A stretch of 64,000 nt of DNA from Vibrio neptunius (GTDB lineage: Bacteria > Pseudomonadota > Gammaproteobacteria > Enterobacterales > Vibrionaceae): positions 42,683-106,682 of the forward strand of contig NZ_JXXU01000027.1 in NCBI RefSeq assembly GCF_000967495.1, in the 5' to 3' direction. Each line of letters begins with the position of its first letter. The stretch's first letter is position 1. This document shows, piece by piece, positions 51,206 through 61,107 of the stretch. A program made the position numbers and the translations under genes. The notes under the pieces were generated by a model. It was not told where the DNA came from and made no database searches. It saw only the letters and a list, made by a program, of their open reading frames with translations.

Positions 51206-52513
51206 TCAATCAAAGCAGTCAGGCTCTAGTAACGTACTCTCAATCGCATTCACGAGTGTTTCGATGTGTTTAGGCTGGCTGATCAATGGTGGCATCATAT
51301 AGATAAGCTTGCCAAAGGGACGGATCCACACCCCTTGTTCAACAAATTGTTGTTGGATTTTTTCCATATTCACAGGCCGTGTTGCCTCAACGACGCCAAT
51401 GGCGCCTAGCCATCTCACATCAGCGACTAAGTCATATTGTTTTAACCTCGGCAGCAACTCACCAAAGGCCGATTCGATTTGCTGTGTTTGATGCTCCCAA
51501 TGACCCGTTTCAAGTAATTCTAAGTTTGCTGCCGCCACAGCGCAGGCGAGCGGGTTACCCATAAAAGTTGGTCCGTGCATAAAGCAGCCCGCTTCACCGC
51601 CACACACAGTGTCGGCGACGTGTTTTGAGGCGAGAGTGGCTGACAATGTCATGTATCCTCCTGTCAGCGCTTTGCCAACACATAGAATATCGGGCTCGAT
51701 TTGCGAATGTTCACAGGCGAACATTTTACCTGTTCGCCCAAACCCTGTAGCGATCTCATCAAGTATTAATAGCACACCATACTTATCGCATAACTGGCGT
51801 ACGCCTTTTAGAAAGTAGGGATGGTAAATGCGCATCCCACCGGCGCCTTGAACAATGGGCTCAAGGATCACGGCGGCGATTTCGTTGTGATGAGCTTCCA
51901 GTTTAGCGGTGAAATCATCCAGATCGGATTCATCCCACTCCTGATGAAAGCCAGTTCGCGGCGAGTCGGCAAAGATGTGCTCCGGAAGGAAGCCCTTATA
52001 AATCGAATGCATTGAGTTATCTGGGTCTGTCACTGACATTGCGGCGAAGGTATCACCATGATAGCCGTCTCTAAGGGTCAAAAACTTAGGACGTGTTTTT
52101 CCTTTTGCATGCCAATACTGAAGGGCCATTTTGAGGCTCACTTCGACGGCCACGGAGCCTGAATCGGCCAAAAATACATGTTCAAGACTACTGGGAGTCA
52201 GTGATAGGAGTTTTTTGCACAGGTTAATCGCAGGCTCGTGAGTGATGCCGCCAAACATCACGTGTGACATTTTTCCTATTTGTTGGTGAGCCGCTTCGTT
52301 GAGAGCAGGATGATTGTAGCCGTGAATAGCTGACCACCAAGAAGACATGCCATCAACGAGTGCTCTACCATCTTCGAGCTGTAAATAGACCCCATTGGCT
52401 GAGGCCACGGGGTAGCAGGTCAGAGGTGTTAGTGTCGAAGTATAGGGGTGCCATATATGGCGACGGTCAAACTCGAGATCCATCGATGTTTGTTTAACAT
52501 TGAGTTGATTCAT
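51206..52513 (-). CDS. bioA: DAPA aminotransferase BioA
   Basis: 435 residues of the class III PLP aminotransferase that converts 7-keto-8-aminopelargonate (KAPA) to 7,8-diaminopelargonate using S-adenosylmethionine as amino donor. It has RRHIWHPYTS, DGMSSWWSAIHGYNHPAL, LADSGSVAVEVSLKMALQYW, LILDEIATGFGRTG and the PLP lysine in GKALTGGYM. The start at 52513 lies close to the BirA-like operator; an internal ATG at 52483 is an alternative. It is divergent from bioBFCD. Confidence 0.95.
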   Translation of the reverse strand: MNQLNVKQTSMDLEFDRRHIWHPYTSTLTPLTCYPVASANGVYLQLEDGRALVDGMSSWWSAIHGYNHPALNEAAHQQIGKMSHVMFGGITHEPAINLCKKLLSLTPSSLEHVFLADSGSVAVEVSLKMALQYWHAKGKTRPKFLTLRDGYHGDTFAAMSVTDPDNSMHSIYKGFLPEHIFADSPRTGFHQEWDESDLDDFTAKLEAHHNEIAAVILEPIVQGAGGMRIYHPYFLKGVRQLCDKYGVLLILDEIATGFGRTGKMFACEHSQIEPDILCVGKALTGGYMTLSATLASKHVADTVCGGEAGCFMHGPTFMGNPLACAVAAANLELLETGHWEHQTQQIESAFGELLPRLKQYDLVADVRWLGAIGVVEATRPVNMEKIQQQFVEQGVWIRPFGKLIYMMPPLISQPKHIETLVNAIESTLLEPDCFD

Positions 52514-52523
52514 TATTAATCAC

Positions 52524-52556
52524 ATGTAAACATTTGAATTTTAATTGTGTTGACAG
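52524..52556. promoter_or_regulatory. BirA-like operator between bioA and bioB
   Basis: ATGTAAACA-N15-TGTTGACAG resembles the BirA operator TTGTAAACC-N15-GGTTTACAA in both half-sites and in spacing, within the divergent bioA/bioB region. It would let biotinyl-BirA repress both directions. Confidence 0.6.
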
Positions 52557-52577
52557 TTTACCTCGCGTCGGTAGACT
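52550..52577 (+). promoter_or_regulatory. bioB promoter
   Basis: A perfect -35 TTGACA (52550-52555), a 16-base spacer and TAGACT (52572-52577) form a good sigma-70 promoter about 40 bases upstream of bioB. The -35 overlaps the right half of the BirA-like site. Confidence 0.6.
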
Positions 52578-52617
52578 AGCCAAGTCTAGAAACTAACAAT
52601 AATAGTAAGGAATACAA

Positions 52618-53670
52618 GTGGAAGTACGTCATAACTGGACCGTGTCTGAAGTACGCGAGCTAATGGCAAAGCCGTTTATGGATCTTCTTTTTGAAGCGCA
52701 GCTAGTCCATCGCCAGCATCAACAACACAACTACGTACAGGTCAGTACGTTACTTTCCATTAAAACAGGTGCATGTCCTGAAGATTGTAAGTACTGTCCG
52801 CAGAGTGCTCGCTATCAAACCGATATCGAAAAAGAACGCTTGATGGAAGTGGAGCGAGTGCTAGATGCTGCACAAAAAGCCAAAAATGCGGGTTCGACCC
52901 GTTTTTGTATGGGGGCGGCTTGGAAAAACCCTAAGGCTCGTGACATGCCGTATTTGACCGAAATGATCCAGGGGGTAAAAGGTATGGGTCTTGAGACCTG
53001 TATGACTCTCGGTATGCTCACGCCGGAGCAAGCGACGGAATTAGCAGATGCGGGTTTGGATTATTACAACCATAATCTTGATACCTCTCCTGAGTTTTAC
53101 GGCAGTATTATCACGACACGTACCTACCAAGATCGTTTAGATACCTTGTCTCACGTGCGTGACGCCGGTATGAAAATCTGCTCTGGTGGGATCATAGGTA
53201 TGGGAGAAAGTGCCAACGATCGTGCTGGACTGTTGGTAGAGTTAGCCAACTTACCTACTCATCCCGAAAGCGTCCCTATCAACATGTTGGTCAAAGTTAA
53301 AGGAACACCACTTGAAGAGGTTGAAGATGTTGAGCCATTTGATTTTATTCGTCTTATCGCTGTTGCGCGTATTTTGATGCCAAAATCAGCAGTGCGCTTG
53401 TCAGCGGGGCGCGAAAATATGAATGAACAGATGCAGGCTCTGTGCTTTATGGCTGGAGCCAACTCGGTGTTCTATGGATGTAAACTGTTGACAACGCCCA
53501 ACCCTTCGGAAGACAAAGATATGCAGTTATTTACCAAGCTGGGTATCAACAGCCAAGAAGTCTCTCAGCGGCCAGATGAGATTGAAGAAAATGATCTGCT
53601 TGATCGTGTCGTTGAGCGTATCGCTGCTCGTCCAGAGAAGGATGATCTTTTCTACGATGCCAGTGTTTAA
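52618..53670 (+). CDS. bioB: Biotin synthase BioB
   Basis: 350 residues of the radical-SAM enzyme that inserts sulfur into dethiobiotin. The SAM-cluster cysteines C53, C57 and C60 lie in [13 protein letters not shown]. The second-cluster residues occur around [11 protein letters not shown] and CMTLGM, with the conserved arginine in VRLSAGREN. The start is GTG, preceded by AAGGA, and the product begins MEVRHNW, as in vibrio orthologues. It overlaps bioF by 14 bases. It is the first gene of the bioBFCD operon. Confidence 0.97.
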   Translation: MEVRHNWTVSEVRELMAKPFMDLLFEAQLVHRQHQQHNYVQVSTLLSIKTGACPEDCKYCPQSARYQTDIEKERLMEVERVLDAAQKAKNAGSTRFCMGAAWKNPKARDMPYLTEMIQGVKGMGLETCMTLGMLTPEQATELADAGLDYYNHNLDTSPEFYGSIITTRTYQDRLDTLSHVRDAGMKICSGGIIGMGESANDRAGLLVELANLPTHPESVPINMLVKVKGTPLEEVEDVEPFDFIRLIAVARILMPKSAVRLSAGRENMNEQMQALCFMAGANSVFYGCKLLTTPNPSEDKDMQLFTKLGINSQEVSQRPDEIEENDLLDRVVERIAARPEKDDLFYDASV

Positions 53671-54802
53671 CGACCGTGTTCGCCAATCCCTGAATCTCAG
53701 GAAGCAGCAGGGATTGGAACGCCGCCTTCGTATTATTGAATCGGGTAATAGTGCTGAGTTACTGTTTGAAGGCAAACCCTATGTGAACTTTTCCAACAAC
53801 GACTACTTGGGCTTAGCTGCCGAGAAAAGCCTAGTGGCAGCTTGGCAGCGTGGTTTGGATTTATATGGCAGTGGAAGCGGTGCCTCTCCACTTGTTACAG
53901 GATACTCAAAAGCCCATCTAGAATTAGAAGCTTCTCTCTGTGACTGGTTAGGTTATGAACGTGCAATATTGTTCAGTTCGGGGTTCTCAGCGAACCAGGC
54001 ATTGCTCTTTAGCCTGCTAGACAAAGATGACCTTCTGATTCAAGACAAGCTGAATCATGCCTCGCTGATGGAAGCCGGTATGCTCTCTTGTGCGACAATG
54101 AAACGTTTTCGACACAATGATTCTGCGCATTTGCAAGAGCTTATGCAGCGAAGTGCTTTAGTCGTTACCGAAGGCGTATTCAGTATGGATGGTGATCTGG
54201 CGCCTCTAAAGGACATACACAAAGTGACACAAGGCTTGTCATGGTTAGTGGTTGATGACGCCCATGGTATCGGTGTGTTGGGCGATCAAGGCAGAGGCAG
54301 CTGTGAAAAGGCGGGAATCCGCTCAGATCTGCTTGTTGTGACTTTTGGTAAAGCGTTAGGAGTTTCAGGGGCCGCGATTATGTGCAGCAAAGAAATCGGG
54401 GACTATTTAACCCAGTTTGCTCGTCACCATGTTTATTCGACGGCAATTCCTCCTTCCCAAGCGTTTGCATTAATACACGCGATTGATATGACACGAAAGC
54501 AAGATTGGCGACGAGAGAAGCTTCAAGAACTGCAACAAGAGTACCAGCGGTGTTTTTCTTCGTTTAAAGGTTACGTAGAGACACCCACACCAATAAAACC
54601 CCTGCTAATCGGTGACAGTCAGCCTGCGCTTAACGTTGCCGAATCAGTAAGGCAATCGGGTTGTTGGCTGACTGCGATCAGGCCACCAACGGTCGCCAAA
54701 AACTCAGCAAGGCTAAGAGTGACGCTCTCTGTAAATCACTCTGTGCAACACGTACGAAAATTGGCGAACATCCTAGAGAGTGCAATAGAAAAGGAATGTT
54801 AA
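53657..54802 (+). CDS. bioF: 8-amino-7-oxononanoate synthase BioF
   Basis: 381 residues of the alpha-oxoamine synthase family, which condenses pimeloyl-ACP with alanine to form KAPA. It has [48 protein letters not shown] and the PLP lysine near residue 232 ([11 protein letters not shown]). A longer frame opens at 53576, but that N-terminus is out of family; ATG 53657 within the bioB 3' end is chosen. Its stop overlaps the bioC start (TAATG). Confidence 0.95.
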   Translation: MPVFNDRVRQSLNLRKQQGLERRLRIIESGNSAELLFEGKPYVNFSNNDYLGLAAEKSLVAAWQRGLDLYGSGSGASPLVTGYSKAHLELEASLCDWLGYERAILFSSGFSANQALLFSLLDKDDLLIQDKLNHASLMEAGMLSCATMKRFRHNDSAHLQELMQRSALVVTEGVFSMDGDLAPLKDIHKVTQGLSWLVVDDAHGIGVLGDQGRGSCEKAGIRSDLLVVTFGKALGVSGAAIMCSKEIGDYLTQFARHHVYSTAIPPSQAFALIHAIDMTRKQDWRREKLQELQQEYQRCFSSFKGYVETPTPIKPLLIGDSQPALNVAESVRQSGCWLTAIRPPTVAKNSARLRVTLSVNHSVQHVRKLANILESAIEKEC

Positions 54803-55605
54803 TGGAACAAGCGACCTTGATGCATGATAGTTGGCAGCAAGACAAATCCGCCATCGCTGAAGCGTTTGGTAAAGCGGCATGCACCTACGATAATCACGCT
54901 GCTTTTCAAAGAGAAGTTGGAGAACGTTTATTAGCAAAACTCCCCCAAGATCTGGGGGGTAAAACCGTGCTCGATCTGGGTTGTGGCACTGGGTATTTTT
55001 CAGAGAAACTCCGCAATCGAGGAGCTATGGTCATTTGTTGTGATTTGTCACCGTCAATGTTGGACAAAGCGCAACAACGGTGTGGCTTTGAGAGAATGGC
55101 TTACCGCCAAGGTGATGCTGAGTTCTTACCATTCGATGACCGCTCAATCGATTATGTGTTTTCTAGCTTGGCATTGCAGTGGTGTGATGATTTGTCACGC
55201 CCTTTACGCGAAATACGTAGGGTATTAAAGCCTCACGGCAAAGCGTACTTTTCCACCCTATTAGACGGATCGCTGAAAGAGTTAAAGAGTGCTTGGGGTG
55301 AAGTGGATGCATATCAACACGTCAACGATTTTATCAGCAGCAATCAGGTAAAAATTGCGTTAGCGCAATCTGGCAATCACCGCAATCATCTAGACTTGCC
55401 TACCATGATAGTTTGGTATGATACTGCGTTCGCCTTAATGCGTGACTTAAAGGGCATTGGCGCTAACCATGTTAATGGTCGTTCTGATGGTCTAACCCAC
55501 CGTAGTGCACTACTTAAAGTCGAGCGAGCGTATCGACAGTTCAAAAACCATCAAGGTCTTCTGCCTGCCACTTATCAGGTTTGTTTAGGGGTTATACATC
55601 TATGA
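54802..55605 (+). CDS. bioC: Malonyl-ACP O-methyltransferase BioC
   Basis: 267 residues. A class I SAM methyltransferase core, with [18 protein letters not shown] binding SAM, then [16 protein letters not shown] and LALQWCDDL, places it in the BioC family that methylates malonyl-ACP to start pimelate synthesis. An ATG at 54796 is in frame, but 54802 has AAGGAA at better spacing and overlaps the bioF stop. Its TGA overlaps the bioD ATG. Confidence 0.93.
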   Translation: MEQATLMHDSWQQDKSAIAEAFGKAACTYDNHAAFQREVGERLLAKLPQDLGGKTVLDLGCGTGYFSEKLRNRGAMVICCDLSPSMLDKAQQRCGFERMAYRQGDAEFLPFDDRSIDYVFSSLALQWCDDLSRPLREIRRVLKPHGKAYFSTLLDGSLKELKSAWGEVDAYQHVNDFISSNQVKIALAQSGNHRNHLDLPTMIVWYDTAFALMRDLKGIGANHVNGRSDGLTHRSALLKVERAYRQFKNHQGLLPATYQVCLGVIHL

Positions 55606-56288
55606 TTGATGCATTTTTTATTGCTGGTACGGATACCGATGTTGGTAAAACAGTCGCTTCAAAGGCAATTCTTAACGCTTTAGCGCAAAAGGACTTAAAA
55701 ACGATTGGCTATAAGCCTGTTGCGGCCGGTTGCGAAAAAACGCAACAAGGCTATCGCAACTCGGATGCTTTGTATTTGCAAAAAGCATCGACCGTTGACG
55801 TCGCTTATGATGAGGTCAATCCATACGCTTTGGCTTTGCCCGCTTCACCGCATATTGCTGCTCAGCATGACGGCATTGACATTCAATATTCAGTGTTGAG
55901 TGAAAAATTAGCAGGTCATAAACAGAAAGCGGATGTGGTTTTGGTTGAAGGAGCAGGAGGATGGCGCGTACCAGTGTCAGAATCTGATTGTCTTTCAAGC
56001 TGGGTGCAGCAAGAAAGTTTGCCTGTCATACTAGTGGTAGGCATCAAGTTAGGATGTCTTAGCCATGCGATGCTAACAGTGGATGCGATTAAAGCAGACG
56101 GTTTATCCTTGGTAGGCTGGGTTGCGAATCGAATTAACCCTGGTACTGAACACTATGCTGACATTATACAAATGTTGGAACAGAAGATTGGCGCTCCCAA
56201 ATTGGGGGAAATCCCTTACGTGCCAGGTGTCAAACAAAAAGACTTAGCCAGATATATTGATGTTTCTACTCTTGTTGGCGAAGAGTAG
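55602..56288 (+). CDS. bioD: Dethiobiotin synthetase BioD
   Basis: 228 residues of the ATP-dependent carboxylase that closes the ureido ring of dethiobiotin. The P-loop is near the N-terminus ([12 protein letters not shown]), with the substrate lysine in YKPVAAGC, the [10 protein letters not shown] motif, and GWVANRINP. The start at 55602 overlaps the bioC stop; the upstream 55581 start is rejected. It is the last gene of the biotin operon and is followed by a terminator. Confidence 0.95.
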   Translation: MIDAFFIAGTDTDVGKTVASKAILNALAQKDLKTIGYKPVAAGCEKTQQGYRNSDALYLQKASTVDVAYDEVNPYALALPASPHIAAQHDGIDIQYSVLSEKLAGHKQKADVVLVEGAGGWRVPVSESDCLSSWVQQESLPVILVVGIKLGCLSHAMLTVDAIKADGLSLVGWVANRINPGTEHYADIIQMLEQKIGAPKLGEIPYVPGVKQKDLARYIDVSTLVGEE

Positions 56289-56309
56289 TGTTTATCTGAC
56301 CAAAATAGA

Positions 56310-56332
56310 AAGGCTGCCAATGGCAGCCTTTA
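56310..56332. terminator. Terminator between bioD and the small minus-strand gene
   Basis: AAAGGCTGCC and GGCAGCCTTT form a ten-pair stem with a short loop. It could serve both convergent genes, though T-runs are modest. Confidence 0.7.
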
Positions 56333-56352
56333 CTTTATCTAAATTTTGACGA

Positions 56353-56520
56353 TTACTTGTCTTGGTGCAAGCCCATCAATGCTTGCTGGGTATCCGAGAT
56401 GCGTTGTTGCGCTTGTTGCTCTGAAGATATACCAAGTTGCTGCTTTGCTTCTTCCTCTGAAATACCAAGGTGGCAGCATAGTAGGTCAATAGCCATTTGA
56501 TAGTTGTTAGTTTCAACCAT
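56353..56520 (-). CDS. Small acidic hypothetical protein
   Basis: 55 residues starting MVETNNYQMAIDLLCCHLG, then ISEEEAKQQLGIS and a Gln-rich tail. The pattern suggests a small helical bundle. I do not recognise a named family, but the composition and the AAGGACA ribosome site nine bases upstream support a real gene. A longer ORF from 56589 is open but lacks a ribosome site. It is monocistronic and divergent from htpX across a ~300-base region. Confidence 0.6.
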   Translation of the reverse strand: MVETNNYQMAIDLLCCHLGISEEEAKQQLGISSEQQAQQRISDTQQALMGLHQDK

Positions 56521-56828
56521 GATTTTGTCCTTTTCACACATGGGTATTGTATTCTGAGTACAATCTAGCACGCTGTCGTCTAGGTACAATAAGACTAAAG
56601 TCTAATACTGGTGCTATTGATTAATATATTGAAATTGAATCATTTTTTATGTGAATGATTGTCGAGTGTTTTAACAATTTTTTCCGTTGAGACAACAAAT
56701 GTTTCAATTTACGTCTATCCCTTGTGTTTAAAAGGAATAGACTATATCTATAAGTTAGACATAAAGCCTCAGTGTGATATTCGTATTACAACGGCAGATA
56801 ATTAAGCTTCCTGTTTCGGAGAAAAGTA
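56521..56828. promoter_or_regulatory. Intergenic region with candidate htpX heat-shock promoter
   Basis: CTTGTGT (56721-56727) and CTATATCT (56742-56749), separated by 14 bases, loosely resemble a sigma-32 promoter (CTTGAAA / CCCCATNT). The same bases can also be read as a sigma-70 promoter. The rest of the AT-rich stretch shows no gene. Confidence 0.35.
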
Positions 56829-57689
56829 ATGAAGCGAGTGATGTTATTTTTGGCCACTAACTTGGCCGTTATTCTGGTTCTGAGTGTTGTTTTAAATATT
56901 GTATATGCGGTCACAGGCATGCAACCTGGTAGCTTGTCTGGGCTACTTATTATGGCCGCTGTATTTGGTTTTGGTGGTTCATTCATCTCATTAATGATGT
57001 CAAAAGGTATGGCGCTGCGCTCTGTCGGGGGGATGGTGATTGAAAGCCCGCGTAATGAAACAGAGCATTGGTTACTTGAAACGGTTCGCCGACAGTCTGA
57101 GCAAGTGGGCATCGGTATGCCAACCGTCGCCATCTATGATTCCCCTGATATCAACGCGTTTGCAACAGGAGCTAAGCGTAATGATTCTTTGGTGGCAGTT
57201 TCAACTGGTCTTTTGCAAAATATGACTCGTGATGAAGCTGAAGCTGTACTTGCTCACGAAGTAAGTCATATTGCCAATGGTGACATGGTCACCATGACGC
57301 TAATGCAAGGTGTGGTGAATACCTTTGTGATTTTCCTATCACGCTTTATTGCAAATATTGTTTCATCTAACGATGATGAAGAAGGTGGCAGCAACATGAT
57401 GGTTTACTTTGGTGTATCCATTGTTCTTGAACTCGTGTTTGGCTTCCTAGCGAGCTTCCTTACTATGTGGTATAGCCGCCATCGTGAGTTTCATGCTGAT
57501 GCAGGTGCAGCGCAGTTGGTCGGTAAGCACAAAATGATTGCTGCTTTGGAGCGTTTAAAAGTGAGTCATGAATCTCAGCTAGAAGGTTCAATGATGGCAT
57601 TTGGTATCAATGGTAAGCGTTCAGTAACAGAATTATTGATGAGTCACCCTCCATTAGATAAGCGCATCGCAGCGCTGCGAAACTCATAA
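56829..57689 (+). CDS. htpX: Membrane protease HtpX
   Basis: 286 residues, M48 zinc metalloprotease of the inner membrane involved in quality control of membrane proteins. Two N-terminal TM helices (~4-26, ~36-58), the zinc motif HEVSH at 143-147, a further TM pair around 155-215 and the third ligand glutamate in [14 protein letters not shown] match the family, including its usual length. GGAG lies upstream of ATG. In E. coli it is under heat-shock and Cpx control. Confidence 0.95.
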   Translation: MKRVMLFLATNLAVILVLSVVLNIVYAVTGMQPGSLSGLLIMAAVFGFGGSFISLMMSKGMALRSVGGMVIESPRNETEHWLLETVRRQSEQVGIGMPTVAIYDSPDINAFATGAKRNDSLVAVSTGLLQNMTRDEAEAVLAHEVSHIANGDMVTMTLMQGVVNTFVIFLSRFIANIVSSNDDEEGGSNMMVYFGVSIVLELVFGFLASFLTMWYSRHREFHADAGAAQLVGKHKMIAALERLKVSHESQLEGSMMAFGINGKRSVTELLMSHPPLDKRIAALRNS

Positions 57690-57704
57690 GTTTATGATTT
57701 AACG

Positions 57705-57735
57705 AAAAGGCTTGATTTTATATCAAGCCTTTTTT
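57705..57735 (+). terminator. Intrinsic terminator after htpX
   Basis: AAAAGGCTTGA and TCAAGCCTTTT form an eleven-pair stem with a T-run. Confidence 0.85.
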
Positions 57736-57795
57736 GATCCCTTATTATTTAACCGCCGTACAAAGCTGCAAACTAAACTTTTACAAAATTAATGT

Positions 57796-57861
57796 TTGTA
57801 CAACCCCAACAAATTACCCTAAGCTTGCGTTAGAGTTGTACATTATTTTATTTTGTATAAT
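57796..57861 (+). promoter_or_regulatory. Operon promoter with two TTGTACA boxes
   Basis: TTGTACAA (57796-57803) and TTGTACAT (57836-57843) precede a perfect TATAAT (57856-57861). A TTAGAG at 57830 leaves a 20-base spacer, as expected for promoters activated by MerR-family regulators, with one box inside it. Similar TGTACA boxes are bound by LitR/CarH-type MerR light or stress regulators. Confidence 0.45.
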
Positions 57862-57875
57862 TATCTGGAGAGGAT

Positions 57876-58295
57876 ATGAACGTCGAATCAGTTGGTCAAA
57901 TATATCAGCAACTTAGCAAAGACAATTTGCACTTATTAAATGGTGTATACCATAAAGATGTTGTCTTCGAAGATTCAGCGCATCGTCTCCAAGGCTGGCA
58001 AGCGTTACAAAGCTATTTTGACAGTCTTTACACTAACGTCAGGCGCTGCGACTTTGACATAAAAGAGCAACAGCAGTCTGGTGACAGTGGATTTCTAACG
58101 TGGTCTATGTCGCTGGAGCATCCCAAACTGCAAAAAGGTAAAACCGTGGTCGTCAACGGTGTCAGCCACCTCAAATTCAAAGATGGAAGGGTTATCTATC
58201 ACAGAGATTACTTCGACCTCGGTGAAATGCTTTATGAAAACCTTCCACTGCTAGGTTCAGTGATCAAGACCATCAAACAGAGGCTAGGGCAATGA
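57876..58295 (+). CDS. NTF2/SnoaL-like protein
   Basis: 139 residues of the NTF2-like cone fold: YQQLSKDNLHLLNGVYHKDVVFEDSAHRLQG at the start, FLTWSMSLEH, and the closing VSHLKFKDGRVIYHRDYFD. Such proteins head the conserved cfa/FAD-oxidoreductase operon of vibrios and pseudomonads, but their ligand is unknown. GGAGAGG precedes the ATG. Its TGA overlaps the SDR gene start (ATGA). Confidence 0.78.
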   Translation: MNVESVGQIYQQLSKDNLHLLNGVYHKDVVFEDSAHRLQGWQALQSYFDSLYTNVRRCDFDIKEQQQSGDSGFLTWSMSLEHPKLQKGKTVVVNGVSHLKFKDGRVIYHRDYFDLGEMLYENLPLLGSVIKTIKQRLGQ

Positions 58296-59017
58296 CTTGT
58301 GTGTTAATCACCGGAGCCACGTCCGGCATCGGTAAGCAACTGGCAGAAGATTATGCAAATGCGGGACATGAAGTCGTTGCTTGCGGAAGGAACCCACAAG
58401 CGTTAGAAGCGCTTGTTTCCACCTCTACTAATATTACCTCGCTTCAATTTGATCTAACCGATTTATCGGCCACGAAAAAGGCGTTAGAAAACCTAGTCAT
58501 TACCCCTGATGTTTGGATTTTTAATGCTGGAGATTGTGAGTACATTGATGATGGTGTCATTGACGCACAATTGATAAAGCGTGTATTCGACATCAATGTA
58601 GTTGGGCTTGCTAACGCGATAGAAGCAAGCCAGCACCATTTTCAGCCTGGACATATTGTGGCTCTGGTCGGTTCTATTGCGAGCGAATTGGCCCTACCAA
58701 GGGCTGAAGCTTATGGCGCATCTAAAGCCGCTGTCAGCTATTTAGGTAGAGCGCTCCAGCTTGATTTAGTTAAAAAAGAGATTTGTGTGTCAGTGATATA
58801 CCCTGGCTTCGTCAAAACGCCTTTGACCGATAAAAACACGTTTCCAATGCCAATGCTTGTGACGACACAACAGGCGTCACAAGCGATACGTAAAGGGCTT
58901 GCTAAACGTAAACCGTACATATATTTCCCACGAAGGTTCACAACGCTACTGCGCCTGATTGGTGCTTTGCCTTACCGCTGGCAAAAGTATTTAACCGCGA
59001 AATTGATCTCAGAGTAA
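58292..59017 (+). CDS. Short-chain dehydrogenase/reductase
   Basis: 241 residues of the classical SDR family. The NAD(P) motif is TGATSGIGKQ at the N-terminus, with IFNAGD, the catalytic serine near VGSIAS and the YGASK motif (YxxxK). The substrate is unknown; in this operon it is expected to act in lipid modification or repair. It is coupled to the NTF2-like gene by overlap and is followed 12 bases later by the FAD oxidoreductase gene. Confidence 0.87.
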   Translation: MTCVLITGATSGIGKQLAEDYANAGHEVVACGRNPQALEALVSTSTNITSLQFDLTDLSATKKALENLVITPDVWIFNAGDCEYIDDGVIDAQLIKRVFDINVVGLANAIEASQHHFQPGHIVALVGSIASELALPRAEAYGASKAAVSYLGRALQLDLVKKEICVSVIYPGFVKTPLTDKNTFPMPMLVTTQQASQAIRKGLAKRKPYIYFPRRFTTLLRLIGALPYRWQKYLTAKLISE

Positions 59018-59029
59018 GAGGATTCCAAA

Positions 59030-60310
59030 ATGAAAATAGCCATAATCGGGACAGGTATCTCTGGGTTGACATGTGCCTATCATCTGAATAAACAACATGA
59101 TGTCACTCTATTCGAAACCAATGATTACATCGGTGGACACACTGCGACGGTCAATGTGGAAGTTGAAGGCGAGAACTATGCGGTCGACACCGGTTTTATT
59201 GTGTACAACGATAGAACGTATCCCAACTTTATTGCCATGATGGATGAGGTGGGTGTGGAGGGCTTACCTACACAGATGAGCTTCAGTGTACGAAACGATG
59301 GGTGTAGATTGGAGTACAATGGACACACAGTGTCGACGCTTTTCGCACAAAAAAGAAATTGGTTCAATCCCAAGTTTTATGCCTTTATTTTCGAGATACT
59401 GCGTTTCAATAAACAGGTTAAAGGTTTAGTCGAACAATCCAGTGAGTGTGAGAAAACGCTCGGCGACTTTTTATCGGAAGAGAAATTCAGCGACTATTTT
59501 TGCAACAACTATATCTTACCAATGGGTGCTGCAATCTGGTCTTCCACACTTGCCGATATGCGCGCTTTTCCGCTGCAATTCTTTGCACGTTTCTTTCTGA
59601 ATCATGGACTACTCGATGTGTTGAACAGGCCTCAGTGGTACGTGATAAAAGGCGGTTCAAATGCCTATGTCGAGCCACTCACTCAGGAGTATGCTGACCG
59701 CATTCACCTTTCTACACCTGTAAAATCGGTTTGCAGGGAGCAAATGGGCGTGCGAATTGATCTTGGCGATCGGACTGAGCGCTTTGACCAAGTGATTTTT
59801 GCTTGTCATAGCGACCAAGCGCTTGCCCTGCTTAGTGATGCCAGTGACCTTGAGAGTGAAATTTTAGGTCAGCTGGAATATCAAGCGAATGAAGTGACAC
59901 TGCATACTGATGAAAGTTTACTGCCTAAAAGAAAGTCGGCTTGGGCGTCTTGGAATTATTGGTTAGATGGCAAGCATGGTGAAAGTGAACGCCCACCAAC
60001 CCTGACTTACAACATGAATATTCTACAACATATACAAGCGCCTGTGACATTCTGTGTTTCTTTAAATAGCGGTCATCTTATTGACTCAAGTAAAGTGCTC
60101 AAAACATTCACCTATCACCATCCTGTGTTTAGCGAGCAATCTATGCTGGCCCAGCATAGACGTAAGGAAATCAATGGGCAGGACAAGGTGTGGTTCTGCG
60201 GTGCCTACTGGTACAACGGTTTTCATGAAGACGGAGTTCGAAGCGCTCTAGATATCGTCAGTGAGTTGAAACTTCTGAAAAACGTTGATCGCCAACGAGG
60301 AGCAGCATAA
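59030..60310 (+). CDS. FAD-dependent amine-oxidase-like oxidoreductase
   Basis: 426 residues. The N-terminal GTGISGLTCAYHLNKQHDVTLFE FAD/NAD-binding motif, HTATVNVEVEG, VDTGFIVYNDRTYPNF, GGSNAYVEPL and the C-terminal YWYNGFHEDGVRSAL match the FAD oxidoreductase always found beside DUF1365 and cfa. Genes of this type have been linked to furan fatty acid or cyclopropane-lipid metabolism in other proteobacteria, so a lipid substrate is likely. The stop shares one base with the DUF1365 start. Confidence 0.86.
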   Translation: MKIAIIGTGISGLTCAYHLNKQHDVTLFETNDYIGGHTATVNVEVEGENYAVDTGFIVYNDRTYPNFIAMMDEVGVEGLPTQMSFSVRNDGCRLEYNGHTVSTLFAQKRNWFNPKFYAFIFEILRFNKQVKGLVEQSSECEKTLGDFLSEEKFSDYFCNNYILPMGAAIWSSTLADMRAFPLQFFARFFLNHGLLDVLNRPQWYVIKGGSNAYVEPLTQEYADRIHLSTPVKSVCREQMGVRIDLGDRTERFDQVIFACHSDQALALLSDASDLESEILGQLEYQANEVTLHTDESLLPKRKSAWASWNYWLDGKHGESERPPTLTYNMNILQHIQAPVTFCVSLNSGHLIDSSKVLKTFTYHHPVFSEQSMLAQHRRKEINGQDKVWFCGAYWYNGFHEDGVRSALDIVSELKLLKNVDRQRGAA

Positions 60311-61107
60311 TGAGCGCAGAGCATGGCGGCTCTTTATTTGTGGGTGATGTAAGACATCGGCGCTTTAGCCCAGTAGAGCATCAGTTAAGCTACCCTATCT
60401 TTATGCCATGTATCGACTTGGATAAGGTCCATGCTGTGGAGAAATCTGTTTGGGGCTTTGGACGAAAGTGGTGGCATTGGGCGAGGTTTAAACGCTCTGA
60501 TTATTTAGGGGAAGGAGATTTAAAACACGCGGTATTTGACAAGATTAAAGAGCTAACGGGAGAGACTGTCGAGGGGAGCGTCAAAGCCGTCATCCATCTC
60601 CGTTATCTTGGTATCTATTTCAGTCCGGTAAACTTCTACTATGTTTATAACAAGGAAGGAGAATGGCGTTACTTGTTGGCTGAAGTGAGTAATACCCCTT
60701 GGAATCAAAGACACTACTATGCGATTCCTGCTTTTGACCAAACATTGTGGCGACACGGCAAAGCGTTTCATGTGTCACCGTTTAACCCTATAGACCAAGA
60801 CTATGTTTGGCGATTGAAGCCATTAGGGAGAAAGCTTTCGATTCACCTAGAGTGCCATCGGGATCAAAAGGAATTTGATGCCACGCTTAGCATGGGTAAG
60901 CAGGCTTTGACGTCGAGAGTGCTTCTCAAACACTTGATTAAAACGCCGCTAATGGCAGTAAAAATGTTGATTGGAATTTACTGGCAGGCTTTTAAGCTCT
61001 GGTGTAAGGGTGCTCCATTTTACTCCCATCCTAATAATAAAAAACAACCAGAAATACCTTCTAAAAACTATAAATCGAGAGAGCAGGGCAAGGAGCATAA
61101 GTCATGA
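60310..61107 (+). CDS. DUF1365 protein
   Basis: 265 residues matching DUF1365: FVGDVRHRRFSPVEHQLSYPIFMPCIDLD, KAVIHLRYLGIYFSPVNFYYVYN, VSNTPWNQRHYY and HVSPFNPIDQDYVWRL. These proteins are fixed partners of the FAD oxidoreductase and Cfa-type methyltransferase; the biochemical role is not established. It overlaps both neighbours (TAATG at its start, ATGA at its end). Confidence 0.88.
   Translation: MSAEHGGSLFVGDVRHRRFSPVEHQLSYPIFMPCIDLDKVHAVEKSVWGFGRKWWHWARFKRSDYLGEGDLKHAVFDKIKELTGETVEGSVKAVIHLRYLGIYFSPVNFYYVYNKEGEWRYLLAEVSNTPWNQRHYYAIPAFDQTLWRHGKAFHVSPFNPIDQDYVWRLKPLGRKLSIHLECHRDQKEFDATLSMGKQALTSRVLLKHLIKTPLMAVKMLIGIYWQAFKLWCKGAPFYSHPNNKKQPEIPSKNYKSREQGKEHKS

Noticed and set aside
53576..53656. 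Longer bioF start within bioB
   Set aside because: The added 27 residues are a frame-shifted shadow of the bioB C-terminus and are absent from the BioF family start.
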